Origin: Curvibacter sp.
Lineage (GTDB): Bacteria > Pseudomonadota > Gammaproteobacteria > Burkholderiales > Burkholderiaceae_C
DNA length: 50,378 bases
NCBI GenBank assembly: GCA_020621965.1
Contig: JAHRYV010000007.1
Location: 37,718-88,095 of the forward strand
Direction: 5' to 3'
A program made the position numbers and the translations under genes. The notes below the pieces were generated by a model. The model did no database searches. It was not told the origin of the DNA and saw only the letters and a program-made list of their open reading frames with translations. Shown here piece after piece: positions 1 to 9,309 of this stretch (positions within the stretch are counted from its first letter, which is position 1; every line of letters starts with the position of its first letter).

Positions 1-1
1 C

Positions 2-1164
2 ATGCACTTAAACGAACTCAAGGTACTGCACGTATCTGAAATCCTCAAGCAGGCCGAAGAGCTTGAGATCGAGAACACCGGCCGCATGCGCAAGCAGGAA
101 CTGATGTTCGCCATCATCAAGAAGCGCGCCAAGACCGGCGAGCAGGTGTTTGCCGACGGCGTGCTGGAGATCCTGCCCGACGGTTTCGGTTTCCTGCGCA
201 GCCCGGATTCGAGCTACACGGCCAGCACCGACGACATCTACATCTCCCCCAGCCAGGTGCGTCGTTTCAACCTGCACACCGGCGACATGATCGAAGGCGA
301 GGTGCGCACGCCCAAGGATGGCGAGCGCTACTTTGCCTTGAACAAGCTGGAGAAGGTCAACGGCGGCTCGCCCGAGACCAACAAGCACAAGGTGATGTTC
401 GAGAACCTGACGCCGCTGTTCCCCAAGGTGCAGATGAAGCTGGAACAGGACATCAAGGGCGAAGAAAACATCACCGGCCGTGTCATCGACATCATCGCCC
501 CCATCGGCAAGGGCCAGCGCGCCCTGATCGTGGCGCAGCCCAAGAGCGGCAAGACGGTGATGATGCAGCACATCGCCCACGCCAGCCGCAAAGCGTACTG
601 ATGGTGCGCTGATCGACAACGCCCGGAAGAATGAAATGATGAAGGGCAGATCGCCTCCACTTCGAGGCGGCCGCCCGCCACCACGGCCGAGATGGTGATC
701 ATTGCCAAGCGCAGTCGAATAAGAAGACGTGGTGATCTGCTGGACTCCATCACGCCTGTTTGCGCCTACAACAACGTCGTGCCCTTGTAAGGTGTCCGTG
801 GTGTCCGCCGCTGCGCCCAAGTGCCAGATGCCGCCCGCAACAGGAAGAAGGCGGTTCCTGCATCATCGCCACCGCGCTGGTCGACACCGGCAGCCGCATG
901 GACGAGGTGATCTTCGAGAGTTCAAGGGCACCGGCAACTGAAATCCACCTGACCGTCGTCTTTATGAAAGCTGTCTTTCCTCCATCCAGCTCAACAAGTG
1001 GTACCCGCCGCGAAGGCTGCTGCTGGCCCGGAAATCCTGCAGAAGACCCGCATCCTGCCAGTTCCTCTACAACATGGACGAGATCGAGGCCATGGAATGG
1101 TGCTCAAGCAGATGCGGCCACCAAGAACAACAACGAGTTCTTCGACATGATGCGTCGCGGCGGC
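2..1164 (+). pseudogene. rho: Transcription termination factor Rho, disrupted by many indels
   Basis: Rho is the RNA-dependent ATPase helicase that ends transcription. The first 199 codons read cleanly: the N-terminal RNA-binding region (MHLNELK start, DGFGFLR and DIYISPSQVRRF of the cold-shock-like fold), then the Walker A segment PKSGKTVMMQHIAHA near residue 185. From about 590 onward the frame is lost repeatedly. Recognisable Rho pieces still follow in order but in shifting frames: LLDSITR near 740, EEGGS-IIATALVDTGSRMDEVIF near 850-920, MDEIEAMEW near 1075, and [13 protein letters not shown] ending near 1164. The span is about 100 bases shorter than a normal ~420-codon rho, so deletions dominate. 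Rho is rarely dispensable in this group and rpmE follows intact. Consensus error at a contig end is therefore likelier than a true pseudogene (inference). Confidence 0.85.
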
Positions 1165-1250
1165 TATCTCGCCGGAAATCTGCCAAGTCCTTGATTTACT
1201 TGTATAACTGCTCCGGGTTCTGGCGGTCCACCGCGCACCGGAGGAAGATC

Positions 1251-1508
1251 ATGAAAGAAGGCATCCACCCGAACTACCGCGAAGTCTGCTTTATGGACCT
1301 GTCCAACGGCTTCAAGTTCGTGACCCGCTCCTGCGCCAACGCCAAGGAAATGATCAAGATGGAAGACGGCCGCGAGCTGCCGCTCTTCAAGCTGGACACC
1401 TCCAGCGAGTCGCACCCCTTCTACACCGGCACGCAGAAATCCGTGGACAACATGGGCGGCCGCGTGGAGAAATTCCGCAACCGCTTCGGCAAGACCGCTG
1501 CCAAGTAA
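1251..1508 (+). CDS. rpmE: 50S ribosomal protein L31, type B
   Basis: This 85-residue protein of the large ribosomal subunit begins [10 protein letters not shown] and carries the family signature [10 protein letters not shown] followed by [11 protein letters not shown]. It lacks the paired CxxC zinc ligands of type-A L31, which makes it the zinc-independent type B form. The start is fixed by a GGAGG at 1240-1244, six bases upstream of ATG. Its place directly after rho is the usual betaproteobacterial order. An intrinsic terminator follows at once. Confidence 0.95.
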   Translation: MKEGIHPNYREVCFMDLSNGFKFVTRSCANAKEMIKMEDGRELPLFKLDTSSESHPFYTGTQKSVDNMGGRVEKFRNRFGKTAAK

Positions 1509-1530
1509 TTCGGCCGCAGTTTTCCGTCCA

Positions 1531-1561
1531 GGGCAGCCCGGTACGCCGCGCTGCCCTTTTT
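1531..1561 (+). terminator. Intrinsic terminator after rpmE
   Basis: A 7-bp stem (GGGCAGC at 1531-1537, GCTGCCC at 1550-1556) with a 12-base loop is followed by five T. It lies 23 bases after the rpmE stop and ends the rho-rpmE transcript. Confidence 0.85.
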
Positions 1562-1600
1562 CATTCCGGCCCCCTACTGCCCTCCGGCATCATCCAGACC

Positions 1601-3322
1601 GTGAATCGCCCCAGCCCCGCCATCGTCGCCCAAGGCGCCGTGCGCCGATTGCCGCACCTGGCCCTCTGGCTTTTTGCCCTGGCCTATGTGCTGCCTGGTT
1701 TCATCGGGCGCATGCCCTGGCGCAGCGCCGACATCACGGCCTACGGCTACATGGCCGAACTGGCCGCCGGCCACACCGACTGGTTCGCACCCACCCTGCT
1801 GGGCATGCCCCCGGATGTCGACGGCCTGCTGCCCTACTGGCTCGGCGCCTGGGCCATGCTGCTGGCGCCGTCCTGGATTCCGCCCGACTTTGCCGCCCGG
1901 CTGCCCTTCATCGGCCTGCTGGCCCTGACCCTGATCTGCGTCTGGCAGGGCATCTATTACCTGGCGCGCAGTCCGCTGGCGCAGCCGGTGGCCTTCGCCT
2001 TCGGTGGCGAGGCCCGCCCCAAGGACTACGCGCGCGCCATGGCCGACGGCGGCCTGCTCGCTTTCATCGCCTGCCTGGGCCTGGCCCAGCTCTCGCATGA
2101 GACCACGCCGGCCGTTGCCCAGCTGTGTTTTGTCGCGCTGAGCTTTTACGCCTTTGCCGCCCTGCCTTACCGGCGCTGGACGCCGGCCCTCTCGGCCCTG
2201 GTCGGCCTGACCGGCCTGACGCTCTCGGGCGGCCCGTCGATGGCGCTGCTGCTGGCGCTCGGCGGCATCCTGACCCATCTGCTGGATCGCAGCCAGGCGA
2301 CGGAAAATCCGCGCGGCCATCGACGCGGCCGCAATCGGCTGATCGCACTGACCGTGCTGCTGGCCGTGCTGGCCAGCGCGCTCAATCTGTGGCGCTGGCG
2401 CATAACCCTGCCGCCGCCGACCTGGCACGCGTGGGAAGGCCTGGCCAGCCTGCTGCTGTGGTTCACCTGGCCGGTCTGGCCGCTGGTGTTGTGGACGGTG
2501 TGGCGCTGGCGCCGTCAGCTGTTCGGCCGCCGCCCCAGCCGCCATCTGTCCTTGCCGCTCTGGTACACGCTGATCACCGTGGGCGCCACCCTGATCACGC
2601 CGGCCGGCGACCGCGCCCTGTTGCTGGCGCTGCCGGCGCTGGCGACCCTGGGCGCCTTCGCCCTGCCCACCCTGGGCCGCAGCGTGGCGGCCCTGGTGGA
2701 CTGGTTCACGCTGCTGTTCTTCACCGGCTGCGCCATCATCATCTGGGTGGTGTGGATCGCCATGTTGACCGGTTTCCCGCCCCAGCCGGCCGCCAACGTG
2801 GCCCGGCTGCTGCCGGGCTTCGAACCGCGTTTTGTCATCCTGCCCTTCGTTTTTGCCGCGCTCGCCACACTGGCCTGGGGCTGGCTGGTCAGGTGGCGCA
2901 TCGGCCGCCACCGCGCCGCCATCTGGAAAAGCATGGTGCTGCCGGCCGGCGGTGCTGCCCTGTGCTGGTTGCTGCTGACCACGCTGTGGATGCCGGCCCT
3001 GGACTATGCCCGCAGTTATGTGCCGTGGGTGCGTCGTATTCAGGCGGTGATCCAGCCGTCCGACTGCGTCGCTCACTTCGGGCTCTCGCGCAGCCAGCTG
3101 GCCGCGCTGCAGGTGCACAGCCCGCTGCGGCTGGAGCCGGAGTCCGACAGCGCCCGCTGCGACTGGCTGCTGATCGACCACGGCGTGGTCGCCCAGACCC
3201 CGGAGATCGTCAACCCCGAGCTGTGGCAACGGCACAGCGAGCTGGGCCATCCGCATCCGGGCGAAGAAGGCATCGTGATCTTCCGCCGCGTCAGCACGGC
3301 CTTGGCAGGCTCGACGCGCTGA
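1601..3322 (+). CDS. Polytopic membrane protein, ArnT/GT39-like glycosyltransferase candidate
   Basis: This 573-residue protein starts with GTG. It has about ten to twelve hydrophobic segments up to roughly residue 460, then a soluble C-terminal part of about 110 residues. The early loop after the first membrane segment contains W-R-S-A-D-I-T-A-Y-G-Y-M, the position where lipid-linked sugar transferases of the GT-C/ArnT type carry their acidic motif. Such enzymes move a sugar from a polyprenyl phosphate carrier to lipid A or protein at the periplasmic face. I recognise the overall look rather than a defined subfamily, so the function is an inference. It sits four bases before the MATE gene and is probably co-transcribed with it. 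The substrate is unknown. Confidence 0.65.
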   Translation: MNRPSPAIVAQGAVRRLPHLALWLFALAYVLPGFIGRMPWRSADITAYGYMAELAAGHTDWFAPTLLGMPPDVDGLLPYWLGAWAMLLAPSWIPPDFAARLPFIGLLALTLICVWQGIYYLARSPLAQPVAFAFGGEARPKDYARAMADGGLLAFIACLGLAQLSHETTPAVAQLCFVALSFYAFAALPYRRWTPALSALVGLTGLTLSGGPSMALLLALGGILTHLLDRSQATENPRGHRRGRNRLIALTVLLAVLASALNLWRWRITLPPPTWHAWEGLASLLLWFTWPVWPLVLWTVWRWRRQLFGRRPSRHLSLPLWYTLITVGATLITPAGDRALLLALPALATLGAFALPTLGRSVAALVDWFTLLFFTGCAIIIWVVWIAMLTGFPPQPAANVARLLPGFEPRFVILPFVFAALATLAWGWLVRWRIGRHRAAIWKSMVLPAGGAALCWLLLTTLWMPALDYARSYVPWVRRIQAVIQPSDCVAHFGLSRSQLAALQVHSPLRLEPESDSARCDWLLIDHGVVAQTPEIVNPELWQRHSELGHPHPGEEGIVIFRRVSTALAGSTR

Positions 3323-3326
3323 GGCC

Positions 3327-4670
3327 GTGTCCGAGTTCAAGACCATCACGCGCCACGCCGGCACCGTGCTGGTGGGCCAGCTGGCCACCATGGCCTATGG
3401 CGTGACCGACACCATCGTCGCCGGCCGTTATGCCGAGGCCTCGCTGGCCGCGCTCTCGGTCGGCTCGGCCATCTACATGAGCGTCTACGTCGGGCTGATG
3501 GGCGTGCTGCAGGCCCTGCTGCCGGTCTGGTCCGAACTGCATGGCGCCCGGCAGCCCGCGCAACTCGGACACTCCTTCCGTCAGGCGCTGTACCTGTGGC
3601 TGGCGCTGGTGCTCGTGGGCATGGCCGTGCTGCTGCAGCCGAACCTCCTACTGAACTGGGCCGACGTACCCGCCGCGCTGCGCGGCGAGGTGCTGGCCTA
3701 TCTGGGCGTGCTCGCCCTGGCCCTGCCCGCGGCCCTGATGTTCCGCCTCTACAGCACGCTCAACCAGAGCCTGGGCAAGCCGCAACTGGTGACCTGGCTG
3801 CAACTGGGCTCGCTCTTCCTCAAGGTGCCGCTGTCGATCTGGTTTGCCTTCGGCGGTCTGGGATTGGAGGCGCAGGGCGCCGCGGGCTGCGCCTGGGCCA
3901 CGCTGGCGGTGCACCTGGGCATGCTCGCGCTGGCCTTGTGGCTGCTGCGCACGCGGCCCCTCTATCAACCGTACCGGCTGTGGCGCTGGCCCGGCACCCC
4001 CGACTGGAAGGTCATCGGCGGCTTTGCCCGCCTGGGTCTGCCCAGCGGCCTGACCATCCTGGTCGAGGTGACCTCCTTCACGCTGATGGCGCTGTTCGTG
4101 GCCCGCCTGGGCACCGCCGCCGCCGCCAGCCACCAGATCGCCGCCAATCTGGCCGCCGTGCTCTACATGGTGCCACTGGCCATCGGCATCGCCACCAGCG
4201 CGCGCACCAGCTACTGGCTGGGCGCCGGCCAGCCGGCCCGCGCGCGCCATGCCGTGGGCCTGGGCTTCGGGCTGGTGTTGGGCAGCGCGGTGCTGTTGGC
4301 CCTGACCCTGATCCTGGTGCGCGCCCCGCTGGCTGGCCTGTACGCCAGCAGCCCCGAAGTGGTGGCGCTGGCCGTGCCCCTATTGCTGTGGACGGCCGTC
4401 TTCCACCTGTTCGATGGCCTGCAGGCGCTAGGAGTGTTCATCCTGCGCTGTTTCCGCGTCACGCTGGCGCCCTTCCTGATCTACGGCGTGCTGCTCTGGG
4501 GCCTGGGCCTGTACGGCGGCTACCGGCTGGCCTACCGGGGTCTGGGGCCGTGGCCGGCACTGCAGACACCGGCCGCCTTCTGGATGGCGGGCGCCACGGC
4601 GCTGGCGCTGGCCGCGCTGGTGTTCTGGTGGATGATCTGGCAACTGCTGCAGCGCGAGCGCCGGCCCTGA
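3327..4670 (+). CDS. MATE-family multidrug/metabolite exporter
   Basis: This 447-residue inner-membrane protein has about twelve hydrophobic segments arranged as two similar halves, as in NorM/DinF transporters that expel cationic compounds in exchange for sodium or protons. Supporting segments are the N-terminal GTVLVGQLATMAYGVTDTI and the second-half LGLPSGLTILVEVTSFTLMALFVARLG, which correspond to the conserved first helices of each half. The start is GTG at 3327, four bases after the preceding stop. It converges on phoR with a nine-base gap and no visible terminator. The substrate cannot be told from sequence. Confidence 0.85.
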   Translation: MSEFKTITRHAGTVLVGQLATMAYGVTDTIVAGRYAEASLAALSVGSAIYMSVYVGLMGVLQALLPVWSELHGARQPAQLGHSFRQALYLWLALVLVGMAVLLQPNLLLNWADVPAALRGEVLAYLGVLALALPAALMFRLYSTLNQSLGKPQLVTWLQLGSLFLKVPLSIWFAFGGLGLEAQGAAGCAWATLAVHLGMLALALWLLRTRPLYQPYRLWRWPGTPDWKVIGGFARLGLPSGLTILVEVTSFTLMALFVARLGTAAAASHQIAANLAAVLYMVPLAIGIATSARTSYWLGAGQPARARHAVGLGFGLVLGSAVLLALTLILVRAPLAGLYASSPEVVALAVPLLLWTAVFHLFDGLQALGVFILRCFRVTLAPFLIYGVLLWGLGLYGGYRLAYRGLGPWPALQTPAAFWMAGATALALAALVFWWMIWQLLQRERRP

Positions 4671-4679
4671 AGTCGCAGT

Positions 4680-6014
4680 TCAGACCACGCGCACCCGGCT
4701 GGCCGGGAACACCAGAGCAAAACGCGAGCCCTTGCCCAGCACGCTCTCGATCTTGAGCTCGGCGCCGTGGCGTTGCGCCACGTGCTTGACGATGGCCAGG
4801 CCCAGGCCGGTGCCCCCGGTGTCGCGCGAGCGGCTGCGGTCCACGCGGTAGAAGCGCTCGGTCAGGCGCGGGATGTGCTCCGGCGCAACGCCGGGCCCGC
4901 TGTCCTGCACAAAGAATTCGCCCCGGCCATCGGCATGCTGCAGCCAGCCGCAGCGCACCTCGCCGCCGGCCGGGGTGTAACGCACGGCGTTGCTGACCAG
5001 GTTGGACAGCGCGCTGTGCAGCTCGGAGGCGGTACCGGCCAGTTCGCAGCGCGGGGCCGGCTCGAACACCAGCTGCTGCGCCGGACCGGCCATGGGCGGA
5101 TTGAGCACGGCCGACAGCGCGCGCGCCTCCTGCTCCAACTGGCTCATCAGCATGGGCACTGAGGAGCACTCGGCCGCGCCGGGCAGCGGACTGCCCTCCA
5201 GGCGCGAGAGCATCAGCAGGTCGCTGACCAGCGACTGCATGCGGCTGGCCTGCTGCGCCATCAGGTCGAGGTAGCGGGCCCGCTCGCTGGCCTCCAGCGG
5301 CAGGGTCTGCAGCGTCTCGACAAAACCGGAGAGCACGGTCAGCGGCGTACGGATCTCGTGCGAGACATTGGCCACGAAGTCACGCCGCATGGCCTCGGCC
5401 TGCTCGAACATGGTGATGTCACGCGACAGCAGCAGGCGCCGGCCATCACCATAGGGATGCAGATGCACCGACAGCCGCACGGGGTGTGCGGTGCTGTGGC
5501 CTCGTCCCGGCATGGTGATACTGGTTCTGAAGTCGCCCGCGGCCACATAGGCGGCGAAACCCGGATCGCGTACCAGGTTCACCAGGTGCTGCAACTGGTC
5601 GCGCTCAGGGTCCAGACCGAAGTGGGTGGCGGCCATCTGGTTGAACCATTCGATGCGACCGCTGGCGTCGAGCAGCACCACGCCGTTGGGCGAGGCCTGC
5701 AGCGCGGCCAGAAAATCCTGCAGCCGGCGGTCGCTCTCGCGCGTGGCCTGCTCGCGCAGGCGCACCATGCGGCGCACCCGCTCGGCCACGACGCCCCACA
5801 GGCCCAGCTTGAGCGGCACGTCGGACACATCGTCCTGGCGCAGCCACTGCAGCACGCGCAGCCCGCGGGTGAAGTCGACCAGCACCCACAGCAGGCCGGC
5901 GGCCAGCATGCCGGCCAGGCCGCCGCGGATCTGCAGCTCCTGCGGCGTCAGCCAGATGCCGAGCAGACCGCCCAGTCCCTGGAGCAGCAGGAAGGAAATC
6001 AGGCGCAGCAACAT
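4680..6014 (-). CDS. phoR: Phosphate regulon sensor histidine kinase PhoR
   Basis: This 444-residue membrane sensor kinase phosphorylates PhoB when phosphate is scarce. Two hydrophobic segments cover about residues 1-50, a PAS domain lies near 100-200 (NGVVLLDASGRIEWFNQMA), and the H-box is VSHEIRTPL with the phospho-accepting His219. The N-box is NLVSNAVRYTP (Asn342), G1 is DSGPG at 371-375 and G2 is GGTGLGL at 400-406, so the kinase core is complete. As in E. coli PhoR, there is no large periplasmic domain, in keeping with sensing through PhoU and the Pst transporter. It lies 31 bases after phoB, at the 3' end of the pst-pho set. Confidence 0.96.
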   Translation of the reverse strand: MLLRLISFLLLQGLGGLLGIWLTPQELQIRGGLAGMLAAGLLWVLVDFTRGLRVLQWLRQDDVSDVPLKLGLWGVVAERVRRMVRLREQATRESDRRLQDFLAALQASPNGVVLLDASGRIEWFNQMAATHFGLDPERDQLQHLVNLVRDPGFAAYVAAGDFRTSITMPGRGHSTAHPVRLSVHLHPYGDGRRLLLSRDITMFEQAEAMRRDFVANVSHEIRTPLTVLSGFVETLQTLPLEASERARYLDLMAQQASRMQSLVSDLLMLSRLEGSPLPGAAECSSVPMLMSQLEQEARALSAVLNPPMAGPAQQLVFEPAPRCELAGTASELHSALSNLVSNAVRYTPAGGEVRCGWLQHADGRGEFFVQDSGPGVAPEHIPRLTERFYRVDRSRSRDTGGTGLGLAIVKHVAQRHGAELKIESVLGKGSRFALVFPASRVRVV

Positions 6015-6045
6015 GGACGAGACTATCCCGCGGTGTGGACGGGAC

Positions 6046-6759
6046 TCAGCCCCGCGCGGCGGGCACGCTGGTCATGGCTTGTGCGGAAAAGCGGTAACCG
6101 GCCCCGCGCACCGTCTCCACCATGGCGGCGGCCTCACCCAGCGCCTCGCGCAGGCGCTTGATGTGCACGTCGACCGTGCGCTCCTCGATGAACACGTGGT
6201 CACCCCAGACCTTGTCGAGCAGCTGGCCACGGCTGTGCACCCGCTCGGCATGGCCCATCAGGTACTGCAGCAGCTTGAACTCGGTGGGCCCGAGCTTGAG
6301 CGGCTGTTCGGCATAGGTCACGCGGTGAGTGGCGGTATCGAGCTTCAGAGCGCCGATCTCCAGGGCCACGGCGCCCTGCTCGGGCGCGCGCCGGCGCAGC
6401 ACGGCACGGATGCGCGCCAGCATCTCCTTGGTGGAAAAAGGCTTGGCCATGTAGTCGTCGGCACCGGCATCCAGGCCGGCCACGCGGTCGGTCTCGTCGC
6501 CGCGCGCCGTCAGCATGATGATGGGCACGGCCTTGGTCCGCGGGTCACTGCGCCAGCGGCGCGCCAGGCTCAGGCCGCTCTCGCCGGGCAGCATCCAGTC
6601 CAGCAATACCAGATCGGGCAGCACGGCGTCGATCTCGCGCTGCGCGGTGCTGCCGTCGGGCGCCACCGTGGGCTGGAAACCGTTGTGGCGCAGGTTGACG
6701 GCTATCAGCTCGGCGATGGCCGGCTCGTCCTCCACCACCAATACAGCAGGTTGCTTCAT
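6046..6759 (-). CDS. phoB: Phosphate regulon response regulator PhoB
   Basis: PhoB (237 residues) is the DNA-binding regulator that activates phosphate-starvation genes at tandem CTGTCAT-type repeats. The receiver domain shows Glu10-Asp11, the phospho-acceptor Asp54 in VLLDWMLPG, Thr84 and Lys106. The C-terminal half is an OmpR-type winged helix with LGPTEFKLLQYLM, RTVDVHIKRLREAL and GAGYRF. A GGAGG precedes the start. It is separated from phoU by 148 bases holding a repeat element but no evident PhoB site. Several PhoB-like sites elsewhere in this window are presumably its targets. Confidence 0.97.
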   Translation of the reverse strand: MKQPAVLVVEDEPAIAELIAVNLRHNGFQPTVAPDGSTAQREIDAVLPDLVLLDWMLPGESGLSLARRWRSDPRTKAVPIIMLTARGDETDRVAGLDAGADDYMAKPFSTKEMLARIRAVLRRRAPEQGAVALEIGALKLDTATHRVTYAEQPLKLGPTEFKLLQYLMGHAERVHSRGQLLDKVWGDHVFIEERTVDVHIKRLREALGEAAAMVETVRGAGYRFSAQAMTSVPAARG

Positions 6760-6810
6760 TTCTGTAAATCCTCCACTCCCGACATAACCGTGGCGGGTAA
6801 ATCATCCAGC

Positions 6811-6907
6811 CAAGGAACGCCGTGGAACCGGCTTTGCCGGGCCACTGGCGTTGCCCCCTTGAGGGGGGTGGCGCAGCGACACGCAGTGCGCATAGCCTGG
6901 GGGTGTT
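6811..6907. repeat. Hairpin-rich intergenic element between phoU and phoB
   Basis: Two stem-loops lie close together: CCGGC-TTT-GCCGG at 6828-6840, and a C-run/G-run pair (CCCCCT at 6854-6859, AGGGGG at 6862-6867). The sequence style (GGCTTTGCCGG, then GTTGCCCCC...GGGGG, then CACGCAGTGCG) resembles short elements I recall scattered between genes in Comamonadaceae, but I cannot verify copy number here. It may cut read-through from pst-phoU into phoB-phoR. The rest of the 148-base gap (6760-6810) shows only the phoB ribosome site. Confidence 0.5.
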
Positions 6908-7609
6908 TCACTTCAATACCGATTCAATCTCTTCGATGGAGGCGTGGCGCACGTCTGCCCCCTTGACGATGTAGATGATGAGTTCGGCGATGTTCTTGGC
7001 ATGGTCACCGACGCGTTCGATCGCCTTGGCCAGGAACAGCAGGTCCAGGCTGGTGGAGATGGTGCGCGGGTCCTCCATCATGTAGGTGATGAGCACACGC
7101 ACGAAGCTGTCGAACTCCTTGTCGATCAGATCGTCCTCGCGCAGGATGGCCACGGCCGTGGTCGTGTCCAGGCGCGCGAAGGCATCCAGCGCCTTGCGCA
7201 GCTGGCCCGAGGCCAGGTCGGCCGCGGTGCGCAGCTCGGACGCCGGCAGTGCCCGCGGCGCCCCGCTCTGGATGATGGAAAGCACCATGCGCGCCATCTT
7301 CTCGGCCTCGTCGCCAGCGCGCTCCAGATTGGCGGTGGCCTTGGAGACGGCGATGAGCAGGCGCAGGTCGCGCGCGGTGGGCTGACGACGGGCGATGATG
7401 GACGAGATTTCGTGGTCGAGCTCGATCTCCATCGTGTTCACACGACGCTCCAGCTCGATGACCCGGCGGGCCTCGTCGGCATTGAACTGGCTGAGCGCCT
7501 GCACGGCCTGCTGGACCTGGGCTTCGACCAGGCCGCCCATCTCCATGACGCGGCTGGAGACGGTGCTCAGTTCGCTGTCGAACTGGGTGGATAGGTGTTT
7601 TTCGGGCAT
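6908..7609 (-). CDS. phoU: Phosphate signalling protein PhoU
   Basis: This 233-residue all-helical cytoplasmic protein links the Pst transporter to PhoR and restrains Pho activation when phosphate is plentiful. It has the two repeated three-helix bundles of the family. The recurring acidic signatures are in the first repeat (ERRVNTMEIELDHE) and the second (DDLIDKEFDSFVRVL with KAIERVGDHAKNIAE). It starts 12 bases after pstB, so the two are one transcript. Confidence 0.96.
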   Translation of the reverse strand: MPEKHLSTQFDSELSTVSSRVMEMGGLVEAQVQQAVQALSQFNADEARRVIELERRVNTMEIELDHEISSIIARRQPTARDLRLLIAVSKATANLERAGDEAEKMARMVLSIIQSGAPRALPASELRTAADLASGQLRKALDAFARLDTTTAVAILREDDLIDKEFDSFVRVLITYMMEDPRTISTSLDLLFLAKAIERVGDHAKNIAELIIYIVKGADVRHASIEEIESVLK

Positions 7610-7621
7610 GTCGTTTCCTCC

Positions 7622-8401
7622 TTAACCGAAGCGGCCGGTAATGTAGTCCTCGGTCTCCTTGCGCGTGGGCTTGAAGAACATCTGCTCGGTCGAGCCGAAT
7701 TCCACCAGATCACCGAGGTACATGTAGGCGGTGTAGTCGCTGCAACGCGCCGCCTGCTGCATGTTGTGCGTCACGATGACCACCGTGTAGTCGTCCTTGA
7801 GCTCGACGATGAGCTCCTCGATCTTGCCGGTGGAGATCGGGTCCAGCGCCGAGCAGGGTTCGTCCAGCAGGATGACCTCGGGCTTGATGGCGATGCCGCG
7901 CGCGATGCACAGGCGCTGCTGCTGGCCGCCCGACAGGCTGGAGCCGCTCTGCTTGAGCTTGTCCTTGACCTCGTTCCAGAGGGCCGCCTTGCGCAGCGCC
8001 CATTCGACCCGCTCCTCCAGATCGGTGGTGCTGAGCGATTCGAACAGCTTGATGCCGAAGGCGATGTTGTCGAAGATGGACATCGGGAACGGCGTCGGTT
8101 TCTGGAACACCATGCCGACCTTGGCGCGCAGCAGGGCCACGTCTTCCTTGCTGGTCAGCAGGTTCTCGCCGTCGAGCAGCACCTGACCTTCGGCGCGCTG
8201 GTCCGGATACAGCTCGTACATGCGGTTGAACACGCGCAGCAGCGTGGACTTGCCGCAGCCCGAGGGGCCGATGAAGGCGGTGACCTTGTTCTGCGGAATG
8301 TCCAGGTTGATGCCCTTGAGGGCGTGGAACTTGCCGTAGTAGAAATTCAGGTCGCGCACCGAGAGCTTGGGAGCGGGAGCCGGAGCGGAAGAGTTTTCCA
8401 T
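7622..8401 (-). CDS. pstB: Phosphate ABC transporter ATP-binding protein PstB
   Basis: PstB (259 residues) is the ATPase of the high-affinity phosphate importer, working with PstA and PstC. Walker A is GPSGCGKST, the ABC signature is LSGGQQQR and Walker B is [13 protein letters not shown] with a following switch histidine (VIVTHNM). I start at the ATG giving MENSS. The frame remains open further upstream, but that part overlaps pstA and reads as non-coding in style. It lies 50 bases after pstA. Confidence 0.97.
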   Translation of the reverse strand: MENSSAPAPAPKLSVRDLNFYYGKFHALKGINLDIPQNKVTAFIGPSGCGKSTLLRVFNRMYELYPDQRAEGQVLLDGENLLTSKEDVALLRAKVGMVFQKPTPFPMSIFDNIAFGIKLFESLSTTDLEERVEWALRKAALWNEVKDKLKQSGSSLSGGQQQRLCIARGIAIKPEVILLDEPCSALDPISTGKIEELIVELKDDYTVVIVTHNMQQAARCSDYTAYMYLGDLVEFGSTEQMFFKPTRKETEDYITGRFG

Positions 8402-8451
8402 GGTGGTCTTTGCAGAGTATTCGCTGGCGTACACGACGTCGGTCCCGGGCC

Positions 8452-9309
8452 TCAGCCCTTGTTGCGCGTCAGCACGCGCGCGATGATGTTGAGCCCGAGC
8501 ACGGTGACGGTGATCAGCAGCACGCCGGCCCAGGCCAGCTGCTGCCAGTTCTCGTACGGGCTCATGGCGAACTTGAAGATGGTGACCGGCAGGCTGGCCA
8601 TCGGGTCCCCGAGGTTCGAGGTCCAGAACTGGTTGTTCAGCGCCGTGAACAGCAGCGGCGCGGTTTCGCCCGAGATGCGCGCCACGGCCAGCAAAACGCC
8701 GGTGACCACGCCAGCGCGCGCCGCGCGCAGGGTGATCAGCAGGATCACCTTCCACTTGGGCGTGCCCAGCGCGTAGGCCGCCTCGCGCATGGCGGCGGGC
8801 ACCAGCTGCAGCATGTTTTCCGTGGTGCGGATCACCACCGGGATCACGATCAGCGCCAGCGCCATGACACCGGCCCAGCCGGAGAAGGACTTGAAGCGCG
8901 CGACCACCACCGCATAGACGAACAGGCCGATCACGATGGAGGGCGCCGACAGCAGGATGTCGTTGACGAAACGCGTCACCTCGGCCAGCCAGCCCCGGGT
9001 GTCGTACTCGGCGAGGTAGATGCCGGCCATGATGCCGATGGGTGTGCCCACGAAGGTCGCCAGCAGCACCATCAGGAAGGAGCCGTAGATGGCGTTGGCG
9101 ATGCCGCCGGCCTCGTTGGGCGGCGGCGTCATCTGGGTCAGCGTGGCCCAGGCCAGACCGCCGATGCCCAGCATCAGCGTCTCCCAGAGGATCCAGAACA
9201 GCCAGAACAGGCCGAAGGACATGGCGAACACCGAAAGCGCCAGGGCGATGAAGTTGATGCGCTTGCGCCGGCCGAAGGCGGCGCGGCGGATATCGTCCTG
9301 CTGGCTCAT
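8452..9309 (-). CDS. pstA: Phosphate ABC transporter permease PstA
   Basis: PstA (285 residues) is one of the two membrane channels of the Pst importer. Six hydrophobic segments are visible. The cytoplasmic coupling loop carries the EAA-type motif ([24 protein letters not shown]), which docks on PstB. Its ATG overlaps the pstC stop as ATGA, which fixes the start and implies translational coupling. Confidence 0.96.
   Translation of the reverse strand: MSQQDDIRRAAFGRRKRINFIALALSVFAMSFGLFWLFWILWETLMLGIGGLAWATLTQMTPPPNEAGGIANAIYGSFLMVLLATFVGTPIGIMAGIYLAEYDTRGWLAEVTRFVNDILLSAPSIVIGLFVYAVVVARFKSFSGWAGVMALALIVIPVVIRTTENMLQLVPAAMREAAYALGTPKWKVILLITLRAARAGVVTGVLLAVARISGETAPLLFTALNNQFWTSNLGDPMASLPVTIFKFAMSPYENWQQLAWAGVLLITVTVLGLNIIARVLTRNKG

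Noticed and set aside
1574-3391. Long minus-strand open frame opposite the membrane protein gene
   Set aside because: Its product is rich in Gln, Gly, Arg and Ala without domains, as expected for the antisense of a GC-rich gene; the plus strand encodes a convincing membrane protein.
8402-8755. N-terminal extension of PstB
   Set aside because: The frame stays open upstream into pstA, but the added residues are low-complexity and PstB proteins begin near the chosen ATG.
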